DNA of 51,353 nt from Oscillospiraceae bacterium (GCA_017619715.1 JAFZRS010000015.1:1-51353); one strand, 5' to 3'. Shown: positions 1-9,457, numbered from the stretch's first letter. Notes: generated from the letters alone by a model not told the origin. Made by a program: numbers and translations.

Positions 1-1
1 G

Positions 2-928
<927 letters not shown>

Positions 929-936
929 TTTCATTC

Positions 937-977
937 AAAAAAAGAGGTCTGCCGCATACGCGGCAGACCTCTTTTTT
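937..977. terminator. Bidirectional rho-independent terminator between tuf and the lipoprotein gene
   Basis: A GC-rich inverted repeat (GAGGTCTGCCG / CGGCAGACCTC) is flanked by an A-run on the left and a T-run on the right, so it can stop transcription from both convergent genes. The T-run overlaps the last codons of the minus-strand gene. Confidence 0.93.
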
Positions 978-1443
978 ACTTTGGAAAGACCAGTTCCCGC
1001 ACAAAACCGTTTTCCCCGGCAGCGATAATGTCACCGCCGATCACCAGGTCATCGCAGACGTAGAGATCCGCCTGTACCGGCCCTGTGTAACCGGGGTAGT
1101 TGTTCACCGCGTAGGTGTATCGGGATACCGTTTTGCCGCCGTAGTCAGCCAAAGGCAGACCCAGCTTCTCCTGCAGGACGATATAGTCGGAGTGACTTTG
1201 CGCCAGATCCTCCGGGAGCTGTAATACCAGTGTTTCCAGCGGTTCCGGGATTACCTCCCAGCCCAGCTCCGTCAGCCATGCCACCCGCTCATCGTTGGTG
1301 GCGGCAGGTACGGTCTGCGGCTGTACCGTCTTTCCGCCGCCTAAACAGCCGACTAACAGGAATACCACTGCCGCCAGTGCCGCCGTGCCTGCCGCCGCCG
1401 CCACGAAGCGGCGCTTGATTTTTTTTACGTGTATCACAAACAT
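976..1443 (-). CDS. Small lipoprotein, DUF4830-like
   Basis: A 155-residue protein with a basic N-terminus (KKIKRRF), one hydrophobic segment at about residues 16-31 and a lipobox-like LLVGCLGG with the lipid-acceptor Cys near residue 33, so it is probably anchored on the outer face of the membrane. The mature part begins NDERVAWLTELGWEV and contains GKTVSRYTYAVNNYPG and a VIGGDI motif, which resembles the DUF4830 family of Clostridia as I remember it; function is unknown. The ATG start is preceded by AGAGGTGA on the minus strand. It is transcribed alone, convergent with tuf. The family call is from memory. Confidence 0.75.
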   Translation of the reverse strand: MFVIHVKKIKRRFVAAAAGTAALAAVVFLLVGCLGGGKTVQPQTVPAATNDERVAWLTELGWEVIPEPLETLVLQLPEDLAQSHSDYIVLQEKLGLPLADYGGKTVSRYTYAVNNYPGYTGPVQADLYVCDDLVIGGDIIAAGENGFVRELVFPK

Positions 1444-1527
1444 TGCACCATCACCTCTGCCTATTTCATATTTCTTTTCTTTGTCAAATATGCTAAAATG
1501 CTAAAAAAAGCGAGGGAGGTGCGGGAA

Positions 1528-2244
1528 ATGGAGCGTCTGGACAAGATCCTGTCCGCCACGGGTCGCTGGTCTCGCCGTGAGGCGCGGGAGCTGGTGCGGC
1601 AGGGCAGAGTATCGGTGGACGGACATCTTGCCGTCACTGCCGAGGAGAAGATAGATTCCGCCGCCTGTATTCTCGTGGACGGCGAGATGCTGGCGCATGA
1701 GAAATACATATATGTCATGCTCCACAAGCCCGCAGGCGTATTGTCCGCCACGGAGGACAGCCGTCAGCCCACGGTGCTGGATCTGCTGCCGCCAGACTGG
1801 CGTCGGCGCGGCATTGCCCCGGTAGGTCGTTTGGATAAAGATACGGAGGGGCTGCTGCTGTTGACCGACGACGGTGCGCTGTCCCACCGTTTAACCAGCC
1901 CCAGATACCACGTGGATAAAGTGTATTACGCCCGAGTATCCGGCACGCTGACAATGGCGGATGCGGAGGCGTTTGCCGCCGGTATGATCCTAACGGACGG
2001 TCTGAAATGCCTCCCGGCGGAGTTGAAAATTCTCTCGCCCGGCGAGTGTTTGGTGACGCTGCAGGAGGGGAAGTTCCATCAGGTAAAGCGAATGCTTGCC
2101 CATCGCGGTAAGCCTGTCACCTATCTCAAGCGGCTGTCCATGGGTGATCTCCGGCTGGACGAGACGCTTGCGCCCGGTGCGTATCGACTGCTGACGCCGG
2201 AGGAGCTGACCCTCATTTCTCACAGCACTCCAAGTAAATTATGA
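1528..2244 (+). CDS. rsuA: RsuA/RluB-family pseudouridine synthase
   Basis: Isomerises a specific uridine in ribosomal RNA to pseudouridine; the 238-residue length fits the small-subunit RsuA type (16S U516) better than longer RluB types. An N-terminal S4 RNA-binding domain (MERLDKILSATGRWSRREAR) is followed by the catalytic domain with GRLDKDTEGLLLLTDDG, where the Asp of RLD is the nucleophile, and a KFHQVKRML motif near residue 190. The reading frame is open from 1429, but the ATG at 1528 has GGGAGGT eight bases upstream and yields the canonical MERLDKIL start. Monocistronic by spacing. Which rRNA position is modified is an inference. Confidence 0.93.
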   Translation: MERLDKILSATGRWSRREARELVRQGRVSVDGHLAVTAEEKIDSAACILVDGEMLAHEKYIYVMLHKPAGVLSATEDSRQPTVLDLLPPDWRRRGIAPVGRLDKDTEGLLLLTDDGALSHRLTSPRYHVDKVYYARVSGTLTMADAEAFAAGMILTDGLKCLPAELKILSPGECLVTLQEGKFHQVKRMLAHRGKPVTYLKRLSMGDLRLDETLAPGAYRLLTPEELTLISHSTPSKL

Positions 2245-2294
2245 CAGAACGCCAAAAAATAGAAGATTTTTTTGTATAAAAGATAAAAAAACTC

Positions 2295-2323
2295 TTGCAA
2301 TATGGTGATTATGACGATATAAT
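2295..2323 (+). promoter_or_regulatory. Sigma-A promoter of the PucR-type regulator gene
   Basis: TTGCAA (2295-2300), 17-bp spacer, TATAAT (2318-2323), about 60 bases before the start codon. Confidence 0.75.
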
Positions 2324-2383
2324 AAAAGAAACCGCACCACACTTTGCACAAATTGACCCAAAGTAAGGCTGAGGAAGGACACC

Positions 2384-3478
2384 ATGTCAGGACGTATTTT
2401 TCAAAATGTAGTACTGCAATTCAAGGAGACCACGGATCGCGTGATCGGCGTCATCGACAGTGAGGGCACGGTGATCGCATGCAGCGAGCTGACGGGTATC
2501 GGCAAGAGATGGGCAAAGTGCGTGGATACGATCAATGCCGCAGAGGGAAAATGTGTGGCGTTGGAGGGCAGGACATTCAAGGCGCTGCCCGGTTGGGGCG
2601 GTCAGTTCGATTACGCGGTGTTTGCCGCCGGAGACGATAGCGTGGGCTATACGGTTTGTTCCATGGCGGCGGTGGCGCTCCATTCCGCCAAGACCTATTA
2701 TGAGGAGAAACACGATAAGGGCTCGTTCATTAAGAATCTCATTTCGGATAATATTCTGCCCAGCGACATCTATGTGCGTGCCAAGGAATTGCACGTGTCG
2801 GCGGAAGTGCCACGGGGCGTCTTTGTAATCCGCCCGGTCGATGAGCGCGTGGAGGCGGTGCCGCTGGAACTGGTGCAAAATCTGTTCCCCGACCGGCAGA
2901 GCGACTTTGTGCTCGTCGCCGGGGAGGAAGACGTGGCGCTGATCCACCAGATGGGTGAAGAGAGCGGCAGCAAGGAGCTGGAACGGGTTGCCGCGCAGAT
3001 CGAGGAAGCGCTGCGAGAAGACGGAGAACCCCGTGTGTTCGTGGGTATCGGCACTATGGCAATGCACCTGCGGGATCTTGCCAAATCCTTCAAGGAGGCG
3101 CAGATCGCCATTGAGGTGGGCAAGGTATTTGATACGGAGCGCTATATCATCAACTATGAGAATCTGGGTATCGGCCGGCTGATCTATCAGCTTCCCACCA
3201 CGCTGTGCGAGATGTTTTTGCAGGAGGTTTTCAAGAAAAACCCCATTGACGCGCTGGATCAGGAGACGCTGTTCACCATCTACAAGTTCTTTGAAAACAA
3301 TCTCAACGTATCGGAAACCGCGCGCAAGCTGTTTGTGCACCGCAATACGCTGGTGTACCGTCTGGAGAAGATCAAGAAACTCACAGGCCTTGATCTGCGC
3401 GAGTTTGACGATGCCATCACCTTCAAGGTGGCGCTGATGGTGAAGAAGTATCTCACCAGCCGCGGCATCGAGGCATGA
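2384..3478 (+). CDS. PucR/CdaR-family transcriptional regulator
   Basis: A 364-residue regulator. The C-terminus holds the PucR-type helix-turn-helix: FFENNLNVSETARKLFVHRN then TLVYRLEKIKKLTGLDLREFDDAITFKVAL, where NxxxTAxxLxxHxNTxxYRLxxI is the family hallmark. The N-terminal 130 residues look like a small-molecule sensor (VIGVIDSEGTVIACS, as in sugar-diacid sensors), and the middle has a GGDEF-like fold region (CdaR type, VFVGIGTMAMHLRDLAKSFKEAQIAIEVG). Related proteins respond to purines, sugar diacids or amino acids; the ligand here cannot be told because the gene stands alone. RBS GAGGAAGG lies upstream of the ATG. Followed by its own terminator. Confidence 0.88.
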   Translation: MSGRIFQNVVLQFKETTDRVIGVIDSEGTVIACSELTGIGKRWAKCVDTINAAEGKCVALEGRTFKALPGWGGQFDYAVFAAGDDSVGYTVCSMAAVALHSAKTYYEEKHDKGSFIKNLISDNILPSDIYVRAKELHVSAEVPRGVFVIRPVDERVEAVPLELVQNLFPDRQSDFVLVAGEEDVALIHQMGEESGSKELERVAAQIEEALREDGEPRVFVGIGTMAMHLRDLAKSFKEAQIAIEVGKVFDTERYIINYENLGIGRLIYQLPTTLCEMFLQEVFKKNPIDALDQETLFTIYKFFENNLNVSETARKLFVHRNTLVYRLEKIKKLTGLDLREFDDAITFKVALMVKKYLTSRGIEA

Positions 3479-3492
3479 ACCGAAATTATACG

Positions 3493-3526
3493 AAACCGGA
3501 GTCTCTTGGCTCCGGTTTTGCTTTTT
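3493..3526 (+). terminator. Terminator of the PucR-type regulator
   Basis: AAACCGGAG / CTCCGGTTT stem with an eight-base loop, followed by a T-rich tract. Confidence 0.9.
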
Positions 3527-3569
3527 GATATGAAGGAAAAGATTTCATCAAAATTTCACATATTGCCAG

Positions 3570-3598
3570 TTGCCATTTTGTAACTATTTATTTATAAT
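3570..3598 (+). promoter_or_regulatory. Sigma-A promoter of the ftsEX operon
   Basis: TTGCCA (3570-3575), 17-bp spacer, TATAAT (3593-3598). The spacer contains TGTAAC, one half of a WalR-type box; the second half is not recognisable. Confidence 0.7.
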
Positions 3599-3662
3599 GA
3601 TATATACGGTAGTTTTCTGTCGATAGCTGCAGGATTTGAGCGGCAGATCAGAGGGGTAATAT

Positions 3663-4346
3663 ATGATTCGCCTGAAAGACGTTGTAAAAACCTATGAAAA
3701 CGGAACGGATGCCCTGCGGGGCGTATCGTTTTCCATTGAAGACGGGGAATTTGCATTTTTGGTAGGTCCGTCCGGCTCGGGTAAATCCACCATCATCAAG
3801 CTGTTGACCGGCGAAGTGGTTCCCACGTCCGGCAGAGTGATAGTCAACGGCTTTTCCATGAGCCGCATTGATGAGTGGCAGATCCCCTATATGCGCCGCA
3901 CCATCGGCGTGATTTTCCAGGACTTTCGCCTGATTCCCGGCAAGACCGTGTATGACAATCTGGCGCTTGCCATGTATGCAGTGGATGCCTCCCGCCGGGA
4001 GATCCAGCGCCGCATTCCGTATGTATTGGAGCTGGTGGGTCTGGACGGCAAGGCACAGCGTTACCCCGGCGAACTCAGCGGCGGCGAACAGCAGCGTGTG
4101 GCGATCGCCCGGGCGCTGGTGAACAACCCCAGCACCATCGTGGCAGATGAGCCCACGGGGAATCTGGATCCCGGACGCTCTCTGGAAATCATGACGCTGT
4201 TGGAGCGGATCAACGCACTGGGCACTACCGTGGTGGTGGTGACCCACGAAAAGGGACTGGTAAACCATTTTGATAAGCGCGTTATCATGATCGAAGACGG
4301 TCTGGTCGTGGGCGACGGCGTCGGGAGCTATGAGGTGAAAGAATGA
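3663..4346 (+). CDS. ftsE: Cell division ABC transporter ATPase FtsE
   Basis: ATPase that pairs with FtsX at the division site and drives conformational signalling to a periplasmic or extracellular murein hydrolase rather than transport. The 227-residue protein has Walker [10 protein letters not shown] (about residue 35), the Q-loop [16 protein letters not shown], signature LSGGEQQR, Walker [11 protein letters not shown] and the H-loop VTHE. The length and the [12 protein letters not shown] segment are typical of FtsE. The stop codon overlaps the ftsX start by four bases (ATGA), implying translational coupling. Confidence 0.97.
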   Translation: MIRLKDVVKTYENGTDALRGVSFSIEDGEFAFLVGPSGSGKSTIIKLLTGEVVPTSGRVIVNGFSMSRIDEWQIPYMRRTIGVIFQDFRLIPGKTVYDNLALAMYAVDASRREIQRRIPYVLELVGLDGKAQRYPGELSGGEQQRVAIARALVNNPSTIVADEPTGNLDPGRSLEIMTLLERINALGTTVVVVTHEKGLVNHFDKRVIMIEDGLVVGDGVGSYEVKE

Positions 4347-5227
4347 AACACAACTTCCGTTATTTTTCCCATGAGGGCGTTCGCAACATGTTCTCCCACG
4401 GCTTTATGTCCTTTGCCGCCATTGGTATCACCGTGGCGTGCCTGGTGATTATGGGTACATTTACGCTGGTGGCGTATAACGCCAATGAGAACCTGAAGGA
4501 TCTCCAGCGGGAAAACGCCATACTGGCATTTGTAGACGACGGTTTGAACGATGAAGAGGCTATGTCGCTTCAAAGCGAATTGGAAAAGCTCCCCAACGTG
4601 TTGGAATGCACCTTCGTCTCCCGGCAGGAGGCGCGGGATCGTTACGTGGAGCAGTACGATGAAGACGAGCTTTACAGCGACCTTGATCCGGAGATCTTTC
4701 GCCACCGCTACGTGATCCGCATTGTGGATCTTGATGAGATGCGCCAGACGGTCACGGCACTGCAGGAGGTGGAAGGAATTGCCAAGATCCGGGCAGATGA
4801 GAATATCTCCAACGGCTTTTTGACGGTGCGCAATATTGCCGGCGTCATCAGCTTGACGCTGATTGCCATTTTGCTGATTGTCTCCGTGTTCATCATATCC
4901 AATACCATCAAGCTGACCACCTTCGATAGGAAGGACGATATCGCCATCATGAAGATGGTGGGCGCGACGGACGCCTTTATTCGCTGGCCGTTTGTGTATG
5001 AAGGGCTGTTGCTGGGGCTGATCAGTGCGGTGGCGGCCTTTGGATTGCAATGGCTGCTCTACGGCGCTATCGCCCAGGGTATTGCCAACTCTGACACACT
5101 GCAGCTTCTGCGGGTGGTGGCCTTTGAGCGCATTTGGATTGTCGTGGCGGCGGCATTTCTGGTAGTAGGCATGGTGGTAGGCGTCGGCGGCAGCTTGACC
5201 GCGATCCGTCGGTTCCTGCGTGTGTGA
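4343..5227 (+). CDS. ftsX: Cell division membrane protein FtsX
   Basis: Permease-like partner of FtsE. The 294 residues form the FtsX topology: a cytoplasmic N-terminus, a first membrane segment (about 22-44, FMSFAAIGITVACLVIMGTF), a large extracellular domain (about 45-165) that would bind the hydrolase, then three membrane segments (about 168-190, 213-240, 262-285) separated by the conserved KLTTFDRKDDIAIMKMVGAT loop. It overlaps ftsE by four bases and is followed after 12 bases by an M23 peptidase, the expected effector. Confidence 0.97.
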   Translation: MKHNFRYFSHEGVRNMFSHGFMSFAAIGITVACLVIMGTFTLVAYNANENLKDLQRENAILAFVDDGLNDEEAMSLQSELEKLPNVLECTFVSRQEARDRYVEQYDEDELYSDLDPEIFRHRYVIRIVDLDEMRQTVTALQEVEGIAKIRADENISNGFLTVRNIAGVISLTLIAILLIVSVFIISNTIKLTTFDRKDDIAIMKMVGATDAFIRWPFVYEGLLLGLISAVAAFGLQWLLYGAIAQGIANSDTLQLLRVVAFERIWIVVAAAFLVVGMVVGVGGSLTAIRRFLRV

Positions 5228-5239
5228 GGGGAGGCTTGC

Positions 5240-6376
5240 ATGAAAAAGCGGATTCTCAGTATGATGCTGGCGCTGGGCATGCTGTTGGGCATGGTCGGTT
5301 TTGCCGCACCCGTCAGGGTCGAGGCGGACAACCTCAGCACGCAGTTGGCACAGACCCGTGCAAAGGCGGCGGAGTTGAAAAAACAGCTTGCGGAGGTTCG
5401 CGCCAGAAAACAGAGCGCCATGGATCAAAAGGATATTCTCGATCAGCGCAACACGCTGCTGATGGAAGAGATCGACATGATTAACCGCCAAATCGCCGAG
5501 ACCACGACACAGATCGCGGACACGGAGGAGAAAGAACAGGCGCAGTACGAACTTTTCTGCCGCCAGGTGCGGGAGGAGGAGGAGCGCGGCGTCACCTCCT
5601 ATTGGTCGGTGCTCTTTAAGGCAACCGGTTTTGCCGATCTCTTGAGCCGTCTCGACTTTGTCAATGAAATCATGGACTACGGACAGGCAGTGATCCGGGA
5701 GCTGCGGCAGTTGCGCGTACAGCTTGCCGAGCAAAAGACCAATCTGGAGACGCAGAAGACGGAGCTGGACGCGGCGCAGGCGGAGCTGGCGGAGCAGTTG
5801 GAGGAAGCCAATGCGCTGGTGGCACAGCTTGCGTCCGAGGAGAACGCCGCCCAGCGCGTGTATGATGCCGAAGCCGCCGCTGCCGCAAAGATTGAAAAGG
5901 AAATCAAAGCGGCGGAGGAGCGTGCGCGTCTTGCCAACGTGGCGGCGGGCAACAGCGGCGGATATATCTGGCCCACCAATGCCACGCGGCTCATCACTTC
6001 CCCGGTCGGTTTCCGTTCCGCCGCCACTACCAATTATATCGGCAGTACCAACCACCGTGGTGTGGATATCGGCGCGGCTTGGGGTACGAATATTCTGGCG
6101 GCAAAAGCGGGTACGGTCATTCTGGCCGGTTGGAACGGCGGATACGGCAACTGCGTCATCATTCAGCACGGTTCCGGCGGCTATTATACGGTCTACGGTC
6201 ATATGAGCCGGATCCTGGTCAGCCTGAATCAGACGGTCGCCCAGGGACAGGTGATCGGACTGGTGGGTAATACAGGCAACTCCAACGGCGCCCATATCCA
6301 CTTTGAGATCCATGAAGGCGGCCAACTGAAGGATCCCCTCAACTATCTGTCCGGTTGGATTCGCTACGGCTGGTAA
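5240..6376 (+). CDS. Secreted coiled-coil M23 murein hydrolase (EnvC/PcsB-like FtsEX effector)
   Basis: A 378-residue secreted protein. Signal peptide (residues 1-30, MKKRILSMMLALGMLLGM), then two long coiled-coil stretches (about 33-115 and 150-230, rich in Glu, Gln, Ala and Lys), then a C-terminal LytM/M23 domain (about 245-375). Zinc and catalytic motifs are present: the H/D pair in NHRGVDIGA, YGHMS, and HIHFEI, so the domain looks active. The coiled-coil plus LytM layout and its place right after ftsX match the EnvC/PcsB/CwlO class of hydrolases gated by FtsEX. The substrate bond is not predictable. Start supported by GGGGAGGC upstream. Confidence 0.93.
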   Translation: MKKRILSMMLALGMLLGMVGFAAPVRVEADNLSTQLAQTRAKAAELKKQLAEVRARKQSAMDQKDILDQRNTLLMEEIDMINRQIAETTTQIADTEEKEQAQYELFCRQVREEEERGVTSYWSVLFKATGFADLLSRLDFVNEIMDYGQAVIRELRQLRVQLAEQKTNLETQKTELDAAQAELAEQLEEANALVAQLASEENAAQRVYDAEAAAAAKIEKEIKAAEERARLANVAAGNSGGYIWPTNATRLITSPVGFRSAATTNYIGSTNHRGVDIGAAWGTNILAAKAGTVILAGWNGGYGNCVIIQHGSGGYYTVYGHMSRILVSLNQTVAQGQVIGLVGNTGNSNGAHIHFEIHEGGQLKDPLNYLSGWIRYGW

Positions 6377-6400
6377 AGCAAATTTACTTTACAGCATAAC

Positions 6401-6437
6401 ATTCCCTCCCGCTCCATACAATGGAGCGGGAGGGAAT
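6401..6437. repeat. Perfect 17-bp inverted repeat with 3-base loop covering an RBS
   Basis: The arms 6401-6417 and 6421-6437 are perfectly complementary around a three-base loop. There is no T-run on either side, so it is not a classical terminator. The right arm contains GGGAGGG, the only good ribosome binding site for the ATG at 6442. Confidence 0.9.
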
Positions 6438-6441
6438 TGGT

Positions 6442-7137
6442 ATGTTCGGCTATATTGCATGGGAGCGGTTCGGCAAGCCGCGTGTGATGCTGGATCGTCG
6501 ATTCATCGGTGGTATACCGTTTGTAACGCTGGAGGTGCGCGGTGAGGGTCGCCGCGTGCGCCGCCGCGTTCTGCGCGCCGCTAAAGAGATGGAGCGCATG
6601 GGCGTGCGCCGCTGTGTTATGCCGGAGGGCTGGCAGGCGGCATGGGAAACCGGACTTCGTCCCGTGGGGGAGGACAAGCTGCGTCAGGCGCTGCTGCCGC
6701 AGCTTTTGAGCCGTTTTTGCGAGGAGAGAGGATTGATACTGGAGCAGTCCACCACGCTGCTGTGTGCACCGCGCCCGGAGAGTGCCGTCTGGACGGCGGC
6801 AAAGCTGTTGGCGCAGCGGAGCCGCCATCTGATTTTGTCGGTGGAGGGTGGAGAGGCGCTGCGGCAGACGCTGTGGCGGGAGTACGGACTGTCCGCCGGC
6901 GGTGGCGGGCAGGCGGCTTTGCAGGTGTGCTTTGCCGCGCCGGTGTATCCGATCCCGGCACTGTTGTTGGGATCGGGCTGCCAGATCCGCCAGAAGGTTT
7001 CCTATGGTTTGAATGCGCTGTGGACGGAAAAACTGGGAGAGTATTTGCCAACGCCGCAGCTGTTGACTGCCTTGTGGGAAATCGGCGCCCTCCCGCTTTC
7101 AGCGGTGGAGGTGCTGTCTCTGGGAAACGGCGCTTGA
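6442..7137 (+). CDS. Conserved hypothetical protein (unknown function)
   Basis: I do not recognise this 231-residue protein. It begins MFGYIAWERFGKPRVMLDRR and is rich in Arg and Leu, with an RRVRRRVLRAAKEMERMGVRR basic helix region (about 35-55), a beta-alpha segment RHLILSVEGGEALRQTLW near residue 140 followed by a Gly run, reminiscent of a Rossmann-like fold, and a C-terminal helix bundle. No signal peptide or membrane span. A frame is open from the ATG at 6421, but that codon lies in an inverted repeat; the ATG at 6442 has GGGAGGG at a proper distance. It sits between the FtsEX effector gene and greA, and its stop codon overlaps the greA promoter. Confidence 0.7.
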   Translation: MFGYIAWERFGKPRVMLDRRFIGGIPFVTLEVRGEGRRVRRRVLRAAKEMERMGVRRCVMPEGWQAAWETGLRPVGEDKLRQALLPQLLSRFCEERGLILEQSTTLLCAPRPESAVWTAAKLLAQRSRHLILSVEGGEALRQTLWREYGLSAGGGGQAALQVCFAAPVYPIPALLLGSGCQIRQKVSYGLNALWTEKLGEYLPTPQLLTALWEIGALPLSAVEVLSLGNGA

Positions 7138-7162
7138 CAGGGAGCGTGAAACTCACTATAAT
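7134..7162 (+). promoter_or_regulatory. Consensus sigma-A promoter of greA-lysS
   Basis: TTGACA (7134-7139), 17-bp spacer, TATAAT (7157-7162): a full match to consensus. The -35 box overlaps the TGA stop of the preceding gene (7135-7137). Confidence 0.93.
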
Positions 7163-7243
7163 GCAATGTGACATATTGTGGAAATAACCCGTTGCCGGCG
7201 GAAGCAGATTCTCCGGCGCGGGAGGAGAAAGGATCTCAAGAAT

Positions 7244-7717
7244 ATGGTAAAAGAGTTTAAAATGAGCCGGGCACGGTATGATGAACTGAAAAAGGAGCTG
7301 GATTACAGCAAGACCACCCGGGCTGACGAAATAGCCGAGCTTATCAAGGAGGCAAGAGGCTTCGGCGATTTGAGCGAGAACAGCGAATACGACGAGGCGA
7401 AGAACGAGCAGGGCAAGCTCTACTCCCGCATTGCAGAGCTGGAGGATATCTTGCTGCACGCCGTTATCGTAGACGAGGCGGAGGATTCCGACCGGATTTC
7501 CATCGGTTGCCGCGTGAGCGTGACAAATCTGGATACCGGGAAAGAACTGCCGCCGTATAAAATTGTCGGTTCACAGGAGGCGGACGTGATGAACCGCGCC
7601 GTCAGCGAGGATTCGCCCTTCGGCAAGGCACTGATGGGCGCCAAGGTGGGCGACGAGGTCAGCGTGGAGGCGCCCCGAGGCGTGATTCATTACCGGATCG
7701 ACCACATCGAGCGGTAA
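7244..7717 (+). CDS. greA: Transcription elongation factor GreA
   Basis: GreA enters the RNA polymerase secondary channel and stimulates cleavage of backtracked transcripts. The 157-residue product has the N-terminal coiled coil with the acidic tip motif FGDLSENSEYDEAKNEQ (about residues 37-53) and the C-terminal FKBP-like domain (KIVGSQEAD, SPFGKALMGAKVGDEVSVEAPRG). The frame is open from 7178, but the ATG at 7244 gives the canonical length and has AAAGGA ten bases upstream. First gene of a greA-lysS operon with a 27-base gap. Confidence 0.96.
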   Translation: MVKEFKMSRARYDELKKELDYSKTTRADEIAELIKEARGFGDLSENSEYDEAKNEQGKLYSRIAELEDILLHAVIVDEAEDSDRISIGCRVSVTNLDTGKELPPYKIVGSQEADVMNRAVSEDSPFGKALMGAKVGDEVSVEAPRGVIHYRIDHIER

Positions 7718-7744
7718 GGCGCGTACACGAAAGGAGAACCTCGC

Positions 7745-9238
7745 ATGGCAGAGCAGAATTACAGCAATCAGCAGGAGTTGAGCGAGATATTGCAGATCCG
7801 CCGGGATAAGCTGCGCTCGCTGCAGGAGGCGGGTATGGATCCCTTTGCCGTCACCGCCTACGACGTGACGCATCACGCCTCAAAGATCAAGGAGAACTTT
7901 GACGCGCTGGAGGGTCAGGAAGTCTCCGTTGCGGGACGATTGATGAGCAAGCGCGGCATGGGGAAGGTGTCCTTTTGCGATTTGCAGGACAAGTCCGGCC
8001 GCGTCCAGCTCTATGCCCGCCGGGACGAGATGGACGAGGAAGCGTACGAGCGGTTCAAGAAGTACGACATCGGCGACATCGTGGGCGTAAAGGGCGATGC
8101 GTTCCGCACCCAGCGCGGCGAGATCAGCGTGCGTGTCAAGGAGATTACCTTGCTCAGTAAGTCCCTTCAGCCGCTGCCGGAGAAATTCCACGGCTTGCAG
8201 GACAAGGAACTGCGCTACCGCCAGCGGTATGTGGATCTGATCGTCAATCCGGACTCCAAGCGGAACTTTGAGATCCGCAGCCGCTTTGTCTCCTATGTGC
8301 GCCGCTTTTTGGAACAGCGCGGCTTTATGGAGGTGGAGACGCCGGTACTCAGCCCCATCGCCGGCGGCGCTACTGCCCGTCCCTTTATTACCCATCACAA
8401 TACACTGGATATCGATATGTATCTGCGTATCGCCACGGAGCTGCACCTCAAGCGGTTGATTGTGGGCGGCATGGAGCGCGTGTTTGAGGTAGGGCGCATT
8501 TTCCGCAACGAGGGCATGGACACCAAGCACAACCCGGAGTTTACCACCTGCGAGCTCTATCAGGCGTATACGAATCTGGACGGCATGATGGACGTGCTGG
8601 AGGGCATTATCTCCGGCGCGGCGATGGAGATTCTGGGTACGTATCAGGTCAACTGGCTGGGCAATGAGATCGATCTGACCCCCGGTTGGCGCCGCGTGAC
8701 CATGGCGGACGCTGTGAAGGAATATACCGGCGCGGATTTTATGGCGTGCGAGGGCGATGCCGACGCCGCGGCGGCGCTGGCGAAAAGTGTGGGCGTGGAC
8801 CTGGAAGGCGTGGATCATACCTGGGGCAACGCCTTGTATGAGACGTTCGATCAGAAGGTGGAGGAGAAGCTGATCCAGCCCACCTTCATCACCATGTACC
8901 CGGTGGAGGTAAGTCCTCTGGCAAAGCGCAGCGTTGCCGATCCGCACCTGACGGAGCGGTATGAGGCGTTTATCTGCTCTTGCGAGATGGGCAACGCCTT
9001 TTCCGAACTCAACGACCCTATCGACCAGTACGAGCGCTTCAAAGCGCAGGCAATTAAGCGCGCCGGCGGCGATGAGGAAGCCGATATGATGGACGAGGAT
9101 TTTGTGCTGGCACTGGAATACGGCATGCCCCCCACCGGCGGTCTGGGCTTCGGCATCGACCGCTGTGCCATGATGCTCTGCGGCACCGATTCTATCCGGG
9201 ACGTGATTTTGTTCCCGACCATGAAACCTTTGGACTGA
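7745..9238 (+). CDS. lysS: Lysine--tRNA ligase, class II
   Basis: Charges tRNA-Lys with lysine using ATP. The 497 residues comprise an OB-fold anticodon-binding domain (about 60-165, VSVAGRLMSKRGMGKVSFCDL) and a class II catalytic core with motif 1 (RGFMEVETPVLSPIAGGATA), motif 2 (FRNEGMDTKHNPEFTTCELY) and motif 3 (GLGFGIDRCAMML). Length is normal for bacterial LysS. RBS AAAGGAG precedes the ATG. The greA-lysS pairing is common in Firmicutes. Ends in a terminator that also serves the convergent tRNA-Arg. Confidence 0.98.
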   Translation: MAEQNYSNQQELSEILQIRRDKLRSLQEAGMDPFAVTAYDVTHHASKIKENFDALEGQEVSVAGRLMSKRGMGKVSFCDLQDKSGRVQLYARRDEMDEEAYERFKKYDIGDIVGVKGDAFRTQRGEISVRVKEITLLSKSLQPLPEKFHGLQDKELRYRQRYVDLIVNPDSKRNFEIRSRFVSYVRRFLEQRGFMEVETPVLSPIAGGATARPFITHHNTLDIDMYLRIATELHLKRLIVGGMERVFEVGRIFRNEGMDTKHNPEFTTCELYQAYTNLDGMMDVLEGIISGAAMEILGTYQVNWLGNEIDLTPGWRRVTMADAVKEYTGADFMACEGDADAAAALAKSVGVDLEGVDHTWGNALYETFDQKVEEKLIQPTFITMYPVEVSPLAKRSVADPHLTERYEAFICSCEMGNAFSELNDPIDQYERFKAQAIKRAGGDEEADMMDEDFVLALEYGMPPTGGLGFGIDRCAMMLCGTDSIRDVILFPTMKPLD

Positions 9239-9272
9239 ACGCCTCTGCGGCACGCAGAAGAATGAAGTACAC

Positions 9273-9308
9273 AAAAAATCCCGTTCTCTTGTGAGAACGG
9301 GATTTTTT
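9273..9308. terminator. Bidirectional terminator between lysS and tRNA-Arg
   Basis: AAAAAATCCCGTTCTC / GAGAACGGGATTTTTT stem with a four-base loop. The plus-strand T-run ends at the last base of the minus-strand tRNA CCA, so the same hairpin immediately follows the tRNA 3' end in its own direction. Confidence 0.93.
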
Positions 9309-9384
9309 GGCACCCACGGGAGGATTCGAACCTCTGACCTGCCGCTTAGGAGGCGGCTGCTCTATCCAGCTGAGCTACGTGGGC
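9308..9384 (-). tRNA. tRNA-Arg (anticodon CCT)
   Basis: Reading the minus strand from 9384: acceptor GCCCACG, D-arm GCTCAGCTGGATAGAGC, anticodon stem-loop GCCGC-CTCCTAA-GCGGC with CCT, T-arm with GGTTCGAATCC, acceptor CGTGGGT, discriminator G and encoded CCA. The first acceptor pair is G-U. It reads AGG codons. 77 nt including CCA. Confidence 0.96.
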
Positions 9385-9457
9385 AGATACCGGGTATATT
9401 CTACTATCAAGGCGCGCGCCTGTCAACGAATTTTCGCAGGAAAAGGGGCGGAAAGTC

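Noticed and set aside
4328..6325. A 665-codon open frame on the minus strand across ftsX and the M23 gene
   Set aside because: It is antisense to two clear genes, has His/Gln/Arg-rich low-complexity composition typical of a shadow frame in GC-rich DNA, and no RBS at its start.
7880..9313. A 477-codon minus-strand frame across lysS
   Set aside because: Antisense to an unmistakable LysS; no family motifs and no upstream signals.
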